Positions 1 through 5,388 are shown, numbered from the stretch's first letter. The stretch: 5,388 nt of DNA from Nitrospinota bacterium (GCA_015229165.1 JADGCD010000148.1:1-5388), one strand, 5' to 3'. The notes: a model not told the origin generated them from the letters alone. Translations and numbers: made by a program.

Positions 1-20
1 CCGCAAGAAGCGGTGGTCGA
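1..20 (+). repeat. Direct repeat, copy 1 (cut by the window edge)
   Basis: These 20 bases match 190-209 at 19 of 20 positions; the only difference is T at 17 against C at 206. The 189-base offset equals 63 codons, so both copies are read in the same frame and encode PQEAV followed by V-E or A-E. The copy touches base 1, so the repeat probably extends further left. Confidence 0.75.
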
Positions 21-780
21 ATCCCCCTTCGAGTTGTCGCTCGACCATGACGACCTTCCCCCGGTCAAGGCGGTCGAACCGCCGGTCGTGGAGATCGTCG
101 TCGCCGAGCCGGAAGTGGCGTTCGAACCGGCGTTGTCGCTGGAGGAGGACGCCCCCGTCGAGGAAATGGTGGGGCTGACCGTCGAGCCGCCGCAAGAAGC
201 GGTGGCCGAGACCCCGGATGAGCCAATGGTCGAAACGCCCGAAGTCGTCGCGTCTGCGCATGACGACCATCACCCGACCGTGGCGGTGGAGGAGCCGGTT
301 GCGCCCCGTATCGACGCCGGACCGAAGGCGTCGCTCGATCTGGCGCTCCTGGTGGCGGAGGACGATGCGCCGGTCGAAGAGATCGTCGTCCGGTCCGGCG
401 CCCACCATCTTACCCTGCTGGCGACGCAGGAACGGATGGCGGCGGCGCTCGAACGGGCGGTCGAGGCGCGGCAGGGAGACGAACGGGTCGCCGCGGCGCT
501 GGAAGGGGTTGCGCAGGCGCAACGCCAGTTCGCCGAAGCCCTCCAGCGAAACACCGAGACGCTGGCCGGGCTGATGAGCCTGCTTGTCGAGAACCGGGCG
601 CGGGGCGCCGCCCCTCTCCCTGGCCCCGTCGAGGATAAACGTCAGCCCGCCCCTCCGGGGGAAGCGCCCCGGACGCGGCGCAAGGAAGATATTCGGGAGT
701 TTTACAAATTCGGCGAGGACAAGGTCGCACAGCTCGAAATCAACGGACAAGGAGACGTGGTCGTCCTGAACAAGGGATGA
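1..780 (+). CDS. Hypothetical protein with acidic repeats and coiled coil, 5'-truncated by window edge
   Basis: I do not recognise this protein. The frame is open from base 1 to a TGA at 778-780, giving 259 residues here, and the real start lies upstream. The GTG at 13 has no ribosome binding site in view and sits inside a repeat copy, so it is unlikely to be the start. Three zones are visible. Residues 1 to about 115 are acidic and rich in Pro, Val, Glu and Ala, with degenerate repeats of the form L-S-L-(D/E)-x-D-x-P-V. Residues about 135-200 are Ala/Glu/Gln/Arg-rich with regular Leu spacing, which suggests a coiled coil. A Pro/Arg linker leads to a C-terminal module (about 228-259) containing REFYKFGEDK and ending DVVVLNKG. 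No membrane segment or signal is visible in this part. It is 46 bases upstream of the kinase gene on the same strand, but a role in polysaccharide synthesis is not shown. It could be a DNA-binding, scaffold or regulatory protein whose defining domain is off the edge. Confidence 0.75.
   Translation, partial: PQEAVVESPFELSLDHDDLPPVKAVEPPVVEIVVAEPEVAFEPALSLEEDAPVEEMVGLTVEPPQEAVAETPDEPMVETPEVVASAHDDHHPTVAVEEPVAPRIDAGPKASLDLALLVAEDDAPVEEIVVRSGAHHLTLLATQERMAAALERAVEARQGDERVAAALEGVAQAQRQFAEALQRNTETLAGLMSLLVENRARGAAPLPGPVEDKRQPAPPGEAPRTRRKEDIREFYKFGEDKVAQLEINGQGDVVVLNKG
28..390 (+). repeat. Three degenerate protein-level repeats in the acidic region
   Basis: Three related segments can be aligned by eye: FELSLDHDDLPPV (28-66), FEPALSLEEDAPVEEMV (121-171) and LDLALLVAEDDAPVEEIVV (334-390). 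They share a short hydrophobic Leu pattern, an acidic cluster and then Pro-Val, usually Pro-Val-Glu-Glu. The DNA between copies has diverged much more than the protein pattern, which suggests old duplication or selection for the short motif. The unit boundaries are approximate. Confidence 0.55.
190..209 (+). repeat. Direct repeat, copy 2
   Basis: Second copy of the 20-base repeat at 1-20, with one mismatch and in the same frame. It is preceded by a Glu-Pro-Pro stretch, and it supports internal duplication within the acidic region of this gene. Confidence 0.75.
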
Positions 781-788
781 CCACCCCG

Positions 789-810
789 GGCGGCTCCGAC
801 AGGAGCCACC
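789..810 (+). promoter_or_regulatory. Hairpin in the leader of the co-polymerase/kinase gene
   Basis: GGCTCC at 792-797 is the exact reverse complement of GGAGCC at 802-807, with a four-base loop GACA. After one C-A mismatch the stem continues with GG (789-790) pairing CC (809-810). It lies just after the stop at 780 and about 10 bases before the ribosome binding site. No T-run follows, so it is not a standard intrinsic terminator. A role in transcript processing, stability or attenuation is possible but only inferred. Confidence 0.45.
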
Positions 811-817
811 GGCATAC

Positions 818-823
818 GGAGGG
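818..823 (+). promoter_or_regulatory. Ribosome binding site for the 827 gene
   Basis: GGAGGG lies 3 bases before the ATG at 827 (4 bases counted from GGAGG). The spacing is slightly tight, but the next in-frame ATG at 839 would be about 15 bases away, so 827 is the better start. Confidence 0.65.
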
Positions 824-826
824 AAC

Positions 827-3079
827 ATGGGGCGAACGATGAGGCGGCGGGCGGCGGGACGGGACGAACCCAAATTGGTCGGGCCGTCCGGCGCCGTGGC
901 GGAAGAGGGCGAGCTCGATTTTGTCACCTACTGGAAGCTCTTCAACGAGCACAAGTGGAGCGTGCTGGCGCTGGCGGCGTTGGCGGGGCTCATCGGGGCG
1001 CTGACCGCCTATTCCCTGCCGCCGGTCTACCAGGCCAAGGTGTCCATCCTCATCGAGCCGGAAAATCCCAAGCTGATCTCCCTGAACCCGGGCGAAACCG
1101 CGGCCAACGGCGACCTCTTCTACCAGACGCAGCGGGACATCATGAAGTCCCGGGCGGTGGCCGACGCGATCATCACCAAGCTCAAGCTGGAGGGCCATCC
1201 GGAGTTCGAGAAGTTGGGGCGCAAGGGGGAGGAGGAGGCGGGAACGTTCATGGGGGTGTCGCTGCCGTGGATGGATCGGACCCCGCTTTCGCGCGCGGAA
1301 GGGGAGGCCCGGTTCCGCCGCAGCCTCGTTAACGTGGTGCAGGAGCGGCTCTCGGTCGGCATCTCCGGCGAGAGCCAGATCGTCTCCATCGGGTTCGAGG
1401 CCGAAGATCCCCAACTGGCCGCCGACGGCGCCAACATGGCGGTGCAGGCCTACATCGAGCTGGGGCTGGAGACGCGGCTCGTGGCGGCCAAGCAGGCTAC
1501 CGGCTGGCTTACAAAGCGGCTGGCCGAGCTGACGGAAAAGGTCACCGAGTCGGAGAACGCCCGGCAGCAGTTCCTGGAGCAGGAGGGGATCGTCGACTCG
1601 ACCAGCGCGCGGGAGATCAGCAGCGGCAAGCTGGGGGGAATCACCGAAGGGCTGGTGGCCGCCCAGACCAAGCGGGTGGAGGCGGAGATCGCCTACAACC
1701 AGGTGGAGGAGGCCCGCCGCCGGGGGAGCTACGAATCGCTGCGGTTCATCGCGGAGCAACCGCTGGTCCAGCGGCTCAAGGAGGAGGAGTCCCGGCTGGC
1801 CCGCAACGTGGCCGAGCTGGCGGAACGGTACGGGGAGAAACATCCCAAACGGATCGCCGCCTCCGCCGATCTGGAGATCGCCCGCAAGCGGATCAACGTG
1901 GAGATCTCAAAGCTTGTCGAGGGGGTGCGCAACGAATACATGGCCGCCGTCAAGAACGAGCGTGAGCTGGCCCGGATGGCCGAAGACCTGAAGAAGAACC
2001 TCCGGACCGAGGGGGTCAAGGAGTTCCAGATGGCCAAGCTGGAACGGGAGGTGGAGACCAACCGGAAGCTGTACGAAATGTTCCTGACCCGTTTCAAGGA
2101 GACCTCCGCCACCGAGAACGAGTCGGTGACCAACGTCCGGATCATCGATCCGGCCATCCCCCCCACGGAGGCGGCCAAGCCGAAGAAAGGGCAGATCATC
2201 GGGGTCTCCTGCATGCTCGGCTTCCTGCTGGGGATTCTCTTCGCCTACGTCCGCGAGAACCTGAAACGGACCTACGCTAACGCCGTGGAGCTGGAAAAGG
2301 GGCTGGGGATTCCGACGCTGGGCGCCCTGCCGACCCTCAAGCAGAAGAAGGGGGAGATCTCCCACCCGGAGTTTTACGCCCTCTCCCATCCCCAGTCCCA
2401 TTTCGCCGAGGCGGTCAACAACATCACCACCGCCCTGCAGTTCTCGAACTTGGACCATCCCCCGCAGGTGGTGCTGGTCACCTCGTCGTTGCCGGGGGAG
2501 GGGAAATCGACCCTCTCCTGCAACCTGGCGGCCGCCCTTTCCCGGATGGGAAAGACGCTACTGATCGACCTGGACCTGCGCAAGCCGGGGCTCGACCATC
2601 TGCTGAAGATCGAGATGCGCGGCGGCCTGACCCATCTGGTCTCCGGGCAGTCCGATCTGGCCGAGACCCTCTTCGCCATGAAGATGTCCAACAGCGGGTC
2701 GAGCGAATCCCGGTTCTATCTGCTCGGCTCCGGCGTGTTGCCCGCCAATCCGCTGGAGTTCCTGTCGGCCAAGCGGTTCGCCGAGACCATGGCCGGGCTT
2801 CGGACCCAGTTCGATTACATCGTCATCGACTCCGCCCCGGTCCTCCCCTACAGCGACGCCATCACGCTGGGGCATATGGCCGACGAGGTGATCCTGGTCG
2901 TCCGGGCCGGGCATACCCATACCGACCTGGTCAAGGAGACCATGCGCCGCCTGACGCAGGCCAACATCGTTCCGTTGGGGGGCGTCCTGACGCAGGCCGA
3001 CCCGGAATCGGACCACGGCTACGGCGGCTACTATTACTACCAGCGGGAAGGGTACGCCGACCCGCCCAAACCGGCGTGA
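827..3079 (+). CDS. Polysaccharide co-polymerase / BY-type tyrosine autokinase (Wzc/ExoP/VpsO-like)
   Basis: An inner-membrane protein that sets polysaccharide chain length, links synthesis to export and autophosphorylates on C-terminal tyrosines. At 750 residues it has the usual length of the fused Gram-negative form. Domains in order: Wzz-like N-terminus with TM1 at about 44-62; a long periplasmic region with predicted coiled coils (about 190-420); a GNVR-like segment ending in the Pro-rich stretch DPAIPPTEAAKP before TM2 (about 456-475); and a cytoplasmic kinase. The kinase shows Walker A SSLPGEGKST (553-562, Lys560), Walker A' LLIDLDLRKP (Asp581, Asp583) and Walker B IVIDSAP (Asp668). The tail GYGGYYYYQREGY carries Tyr732, 735-738 and 743 as likely autophosphorylation sites. 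The EX2RX2R motif that normally precedes Walker A is degenerate: Glu528 is kept, but the two Arg positions are Asn531 and Thr534. The phosphatase gene follows 25 bases downstream. The family call is firm. The VpsO-like assignment rests on gene order. Confidence 0.95.
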   Translation: MGRTMRRRAAGRDEPKLVGPSGAVAEEGELDFVTYWKLFNEHKWSVLALAALAGLIGALTAYSLPPVYQAKVSILIEPENPKLISLNPGETAANGDLFYQTQRDIMKSRAVADAIITKLKLEGHPEFEKLGRKGEEEAGTFMGVSLPWMDRTPLSRAEGEARFRRSLVNVVQERLSVGISGESQIVSIGFEAEDPQLAADGANMAVQAYIELGLETRLVAAKQATGWLTKRLAELTEKVTESENARQQFLEQEGIVDSTSAREISSGKLGGITEGLVAAQTKRVEAEIAYNQVEEARRRGSYESLRFIAEQPLVQRLKEEESRLARNVAELAERYGEKHPKRIAASADLEIARKRINVEISKLVEGVRNEYMAAVKNERELARMAEDLKKNLRTEGVKEFQMAKLEREVETNRKLYEMFLTRFKETSATENESVTNVRIIDPAIPPTEAAKPKKGQIIGVSCMLGFLLGILFAYVRENLKRTYANAVELEKGLGIPTLGALPTLKQKKGEISHPEFYALSHPQSHFAEAVNNITTALQFSNLDHPPQVVLVTSSLPGEGKSTLSCNLAAALSRMGKTLLIDLDLRKPGLDHLLKIEMRGGLTHLVSGQSDLAETLFAMKMSNSGSSESRFYLLGSGVLPANPLEFLSAKRFAETMAGLRTQFDYIVIDSAPVLPYSDAITLGHMADEVILVVRAGHTHTDLVKETMRRLTQANIVPLGGVLTQADPESDHGYGGYYYYQREGYADPPKPA

Positions 3080-3100
3080 GGGGAGGGGCGCGCACGCGCC
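3080..3100 (+). promoter_or_regulatory. Distant ribosome binding site plus bridging hairpin before the phosphatase gene
   Basis: A Shine-Dalgarno-like GGGGAGGGG (3080-3088) starts right after the kinase stop codon but ends 16 bases before the ATG at 3105, further than usual. The 14 bases at 3087-3100 form GGCGCG-CA-CGCGCC, a perfect 6-bp inverted repeat (or 5 bp with a four-base loop). If folded, the hairpin would bring GGGGAGG (3080-3086) to about 4 bases from the ATG. The spacing and stem are read directly from the sequence; the bridging role is inferred. Confidence 0.55.
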
Positions 3101-3104
3101 ACCC

Positions 3105-3830
3105 ATGATCGACATACACAGCCACATTCTCCCCGGCGTCGACGACGGCGCCCGGACCCTCGGGCAGGCGTTGACGATGTTGCGCATGGCCGCCGACGAC
3201 GGGGTGACGGTTCAGGCTCTGACGCCCCACATCAACGCCATGTACAAGAACCGCCCGGAGGATCTGCGCGCCGCCTTCGACCGGTTCGTGGCCGATGCGT
3301 CGGGAATCGGCGTGGAGCTGAGGCTGGCGGCGGAGATCGCCGTCTCCCCCGAAATCCCGGGGATGATCGCCGGGGAGCGGATGCCCTGGGTCGGCGCCTG
3401 GGAGGGACGACCTGCATTTCTTTTGGAGTTTCCCGCCACCCTGATCCCCGCCGGCAGCCTGCGACTGGTCGGTCGGCTCGTCGCATCGGGCGTGACCCCA
3501 ATTGTGGTCCACCCGGAGCGGAACCGGCAGTTCCAGGCCGATCCGACCCTGCTGGCCGACTATGTGAAGGAAGGGTGCCTCGCCCAAATCACCTCCGGCT
3601 CCATCGCCGGGGAGTACGGGCGGACGCCGTTCCAAACCGCCATCCGGATGACGGAGGAGGGGTGGGTCCACTTCCTTGCGACCGACTGCCATGACGAGAC
3701 CCATCGTCCCCCCGGGATGAAGGCCGGACTCCGGCAGGCGGAAGAGATTCTCGGCAAAGAGGGGGCCCGTGCGCTGGTCATGGCGAACCCCTCCCGACTG
3801 CTCGGCTTGGCCACCAAGGAGGCCCCATGA
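3105..3830 (+). CDS. PHP-family protein-tyrosine phosphatase (CpsB/YwqE type)
   Basis: A metal-dependent cytoplasmic phosphatase that removes phosphate from the tyrosine-rich tail of BY-kinases. Its 241 residues match the usual length (about 240-255). The start MIDIHSHILPGVDDG is the family signature and fixes the ATG at 3105. Expected metal-binding and catalytic positions are present in order: His5, His7, Asp14, TPH with His42, AEI with Glu77, LLEF with Glu108, HPER with His136 and Arg139, and TDCH with Asp194 and His196 followed by RPPGM. The C-terminal NPSRLL matches the usual family ending. No key residue appears to be missing, so it should be active. The gene sits between the kinase and the VpsP-like gene and overlaps the latter by 4 bases (ATGA at 3827-3830), so the two are probably translationally coupled. 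The likely substrate is the kinase encoded just upstream. This phosphatase type is best known from Gram-positive capsule operons. Confidence 0.93.
   Translation: MIDIHSHILPGVDDGARTLGQALTMLRMAADDGVTVQALTPHINAMYKNRPEDLRAAFDRFVADASGIGVELRLAAEIAVSPEIPGMIAGERMPWVGAWEGRPAFLLEFPATLIPAGSLRLVGRLVASGVTPIVVHPERNRQFQADPTLLADYVKEGCLAQITSGSIAGEYGRTPFQTAIRMTEEGWVHFLATDCHDETHRPPGMKAGLRQAEEILGKEGARALVMANPSRLLGLATKEAP
3816..3822 (+). promoter_or_regulatory. Ribosome binding site for the 3827 gene
   Basis: AAGGAGG lies 4 bases before the ATG at 3827, inside the 3' end of the phosphatase gene. It decides the start in favour of 3827 over the in-frame ATG at 3839. Confidence 0.75.
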
Positions 3831-4543
3831 ACGTGACGATGCGGGTACTGTCCGCCGCAGGGGGCGCCGCCGCGTGCGGCCTTGCCCTGTGGGCCGGTCT
3901 GTGGGGGGCGGCCGACGCCAGCGCCCGGACCGCGAAAAACGAGGTCGCCCGGTGGGAGCAGGGGGGGGCGATCCCGCGAGACGCCGACCCGGACGCCACG
4001 CTGGCCGTCGCCCTGCGGGCGGTGGAGCGGGATCCGCAAAACGGCGACTACCGGATGCTGGTCGGCAAGATCCACGAGTGGAAGGCCGTCGCCCATCCGG
4101 TCTGGAGCAGCCCCGCCCGACGGGAGCGGGACGAGGCGGTCCGCTGGTATCGCCAAACGGTGGCCCTGCGTCCCTCCGACAGCCTGGCGTGGGTCTCGCT
4201 TGCGCAGAGCCGCTTTTTCAACCAGAGACTCGACGCCGAGACCTTCGGCGCGTTGGAGCGGGCGGGAATCTTCGGCCCGTGGGAGGAGGTCACCCAGCTC
4301 AAGGCGGCGTGGCTGGGCATGGCCCTCTGGAACAACCTCCCCGAACCGCTTAAAGACGCCCATCGCCGCTCCCTGCAACGGATGTTCATGTTCCACAAGC
4401 TGGTGTACCAACTGACGGTCATGGCCTACCAGTTCGACTGGCTGGACGAACTGCGGGGACTGACCGACGACCCCCGGGCGCACGAAGTGATCGAGCGGCA
4501 GGTCGGATGGCTCAAGGAGGGGACCAGTGGAAACCAGTACTAA
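3827..4543 (+). CDS. VpsP-like TPR-containing polysaccharide biosynthesis protein
   Basis: A 238-residue protein with an N-terminal hydrophobic segment (about 7-29) after a short basic start. It may be a signal anchor, or a signal peptide cleaved near ADASA at 29-33. Either way the rest should face the periplasm. Two TPR-like helical repeats follow: about 57-88 (ALRAVERDPQNGDYRMLVGK) and about 101-134 (RDEAVRWYRQTVALRPSDS, then AWVSLAQSRFF). The C-terminal half is rich in aromatic residues and has no motif I can name. The pattern of N-terminal anchor, a W-x-x-G-G segment, then A-x-x-x-D-P-x-N-x-x-Y and G-x-I-x-x-W resembles VpsP-family proteins, and the position between a Wzc/VpsO-type kinase and an O-antigen ligase agrees with that. 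The biochemical role of VpsP is not established to my knowledge. A run of eight G (3961-3968) lies early in the gene. The gene overlaps its neighbours by 4 and 17 bases. The reading frame is certain; the family name is moderately supported. Confidence 0.8.
   Translation: MNVTMRVLSAAGGAAACGLALWAGLWGAADASARTAKNEVARWEQGGAIPRDADPDATLAVALRAVERDPQNGDYRMLVGKIHEWKAVAHPVWSSPARRERDEAVRWYRQTVALRPSDSLAWVSLAQSRFFNQRLDAETFGALERAGIFGPWEEVTQLKAAWLGMALWNNLPEPLKDAHRRSLQRMFMFHKLVYQLTVMAYQFDWLDELRGLTDDPRAHEVIERQVGWLKEGTSGNQY
4514..4520 (+). promoter_or_regulatory. Ribosome binding site that fixes the GTG start at 4527
   Basis: AAGGAGG lies 6 bases before the GTG at 4527, within the end of the VpsP-like gene. 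No in-frame ATG occurs until 4659, which would delete the first membrane segment, so this site strongly supports a GTG start. Confidence 0.8.
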
Positions 4544-5388
4544 CAGCGGTCGGCGTTGGAACGAAGGGGGAGACACCCTTCTTTTTATCGGCTTCCTGTC
4601 GCTGATCGCCTGGATACCGATCCCGCTGGGCTCCAACCGGGCGTGGGCCTGGTCGCTGATGGAGGTGTGGGCCTACGGGCTGGTGGGAATCTGGCTGATC
4701 ATGCAGGCGGTTCGGCCGAAGCGGTTGCCGTCGGCCCTGCGTTCGGCCCGCTGGTCGCTGCTGTTTCTGGGGCTCTGGCTCGCCTACACCCTCCTGCAGG
4801 CCCTGCCGCTGCCGGCGGCCCTGGTGTCGGCCATGAACCCGGCCGCCTACGAACTCTACCGCTACGCCCTCGGCCTCGACATGGGGGAGAGCATATCCCT
4901 CTCCGTCGACCGGCGGGCCACGCTGGGGCAGTTCCTGCTGGCCGGAAGTTACGGGGCGATCTATCTGCTGACCCTTCTGCTGGTCACCAGCCGCGCCCGG
5001 TTGACGCTGACCATGACCGTGGTGATGTTCGTGGGGCTGGCGGAGGCGGTCTACGGGCTTTTCAACACCCTTTCCGGGACCGAGATGATCGGCTGGATGA
5101 AGAAGGAAGCCTATCTGGGGGACGTGACCGGCACCTATGTGAACCGGAACCACTTCGCCGGACTCATGGAGATCGCCATACCGGTGGCCATCGGACTGCT
5201 CATCGCCGAGAAGAACATCCACCACTACCACCCCACCTGGGGGCGGCGGCTGGCGGGGGTGGGGACGGCGCTGCTGGAGGCGCGGGGCAGGCTGGCCCTC
5301 TATATCGTCATCATGTTCGCCGCCCTGTTCCTCTCCGGCTCCCGGGGGGGGAGCGCCTCGCTGATCGTTTCGGTGACCGCTCTTTTGG
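4527..5388 (+). CDS. O-antigen ligase / polymerase family protein (Wzy/WaaL superfamily), 3'-truncated by window edge
   Basis: The frame is open from the GTG at 4527 to the right edge, giving 287 residues with no stop. It encodes a polytopic inner-membrane protein that would act on lipid-linked sugar chains on the periplasmic side, as a polymerase or a ligase. Features: TM1 about 17-33 leading into WIPIPLGSNRAWAW; TM2 about 43-61; TM3 about 76-93 ending in LQALPLP; and further membrane segments about 122-140 and 147-165. The segment GTYVNRNHFAGLMEIAIPVA (202-221) is highly characteristic of the O-antigen ligase family. LYIVIMFAALFLSGSRGGS (about 258-276) brings the family's Ser-Arg-Gly-Gly motif at the end of a membrane helix. 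Family members usually have 400 or more residues, so roughly the last third or more is missing. The start overlaps the VpsP-like gene by 17 bases. The gene order suggests it corresponds to VpsQ, but polymerase and ligase cannot be told apart from this part. Confidence 0.92.
   Translation, partial: METSTNSGRRWNEGGDTLLFIGFLSLIAWIPIPLGSNRAWAWSLMEVWAYGLVGIWLIMQAVRPKRLPSALRSARWSLLFLGLWLAYTLLQALPLPAALVSAMNPAAYELYRYALGLDMGESISLSVDRRATLGQFLLAGSYGAIYLLTLLLVTSRARLTLTMTVVMFVGLAEAVYGLFNTLSGTEMIGWMKKEAYLGDVTGTYVNRNHFAGLMEIAIPVAIGLLIAEKNIHHYHPTWGRRLAGVGTALLEARGRLALYIVIMFAALFLSGSRGGSASLIVSVTALL

Noticed and set aside
13..15. GTG at 13 as the start of the first gene
   Set aside because: The frame is already open from base 1, no ribosome binding site is visible, and the GTG lies inside a copy of an internal repeat, so the gene most likely begins upstream.
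691..712. Possible promoter in a locally AT-richer patch near the end of the first gene
   Set aside because: Weak -10-like words occur but no matching -35 at proper spacing; the patch is explained by codons for Ile, Phe, Tyr and Lys in the C-terminal module.
789..810. Intrinsic transcription terminator after the first gene
   Set aside because: The stem is short and is followed by GGCATACGG instead of a T-run.
740..1843. Long minus-strand open frame (367 residues) opposite the kinase gene
   Set aside because: It overlaps a well-supported gene, is rich in Pro, Arg, Leu and His as expected for antisense of GC-rich coding DNA, and shows no recognisable domain.
2931..3704. Minus-strand open frame (257 residues) across the kinase/phosphatase junction
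   Set aside because: It lies antisense to family-signature regions on the plus strand and has the composition of an antisense shadow.
3961..3968. Frameshift in the VpsP-like gene at the G-run
   Set aside because: The frame continues uninterrupted with TPR-like repeats and ends with the expected overlap into the ligase gene, so the gene is intact as given.
3560..4636. Long minus-strand open frame (358 residues) opposite the phosphatase, VpsP-like and ligase genes
   Set aside because: It spans three clear plus-strand genes, has low-complexity composition typical of an antisense shadow, and has no motif.
4512..5231. Minus-strand open frame (239 residues) opposite the ligase gene
   Set aside because: The plus strand encodes diagnostic O-antigen ligase motifs here, and the minus-strand product is Gln/His/Pro/Gly-rich with no domain.

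Overview
The window is GC-rich and almost fully coding, with all five genes on the + strand. Four of them, from 827 to the right edge, form a compact operon for a secreted or surface polysaccharide made by the Wzx/Wzy-dependent route. The genes prefer G/C in the third codon position and use strong AAGGAGG-type ribosome binding sites. The fused two-transmembrane BY-kinase and the Wzy/WaaL-type ligase point to a Gram-negative, most likely a GC-rich member of Pseudomonadota or Desulfobacterota. The sequence alone does not identify the organism.

Layout: (1) 1-780 is the 3' part of an unrecognised gene. It encodes an acidic Pro/Val/Glu-rich repeat region, an Ala-rich predicted coiled coil and a short, differently composed C-terminal module; the gene begins upstream of the window. 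(2) 781-826 is a 46-base gap with a small hairpin and the ribosome binding site of the next gene. (3) 827-3079 is a 750-residue polysaccharide co-polymerase fused to a BY-type tyrosine autokinase (Wzc/ExoP/VpsO type). (4) 3105-3830 is a PHP-family protein-tyrosine phosphatase of the CpsB/YwqE type, the likely antagonist of the kinase. (5) 3827-4543 is a membrane-anchored or exported TPR-like protein resembling VpsP. (6) 4527 to the right edge is the N-terminal part of an O-antigen ligase/polymerase (Wzy/WaaL superfamily). It starts at GTG, inside the 3' end of the preceding gene.

The proposed joint function is as follows. The ligase/polymerase joins lipid-linked repeat units on the periplasmic side. 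The co-polymerase sets chain length and links to export, and its tyrosine-rich tail is phosphorylated by its own kinase domain and dephosphorylated by the PHP phosphatase. The VpsP-like protein plays an undefined accessory part. The order kinase / VpsP-like / ligase recalls vpsO-vpsP-vpsQ of Vibrio cholerae, with a PHP phosphatase inserted after the kinase.

I saw no RNA gene, CRISPR array, mobile element or convincing intrinsic terminator. I do not think the window holds a wholly new system. The points most worth a second look are a degenerate EX2RX2R oligomerisation motif in the kinase, a hairpin lying exactly between the ribosome binding site and start codon of the phosphatase gene, and the unknown repeat-bearing protein at the left edge.
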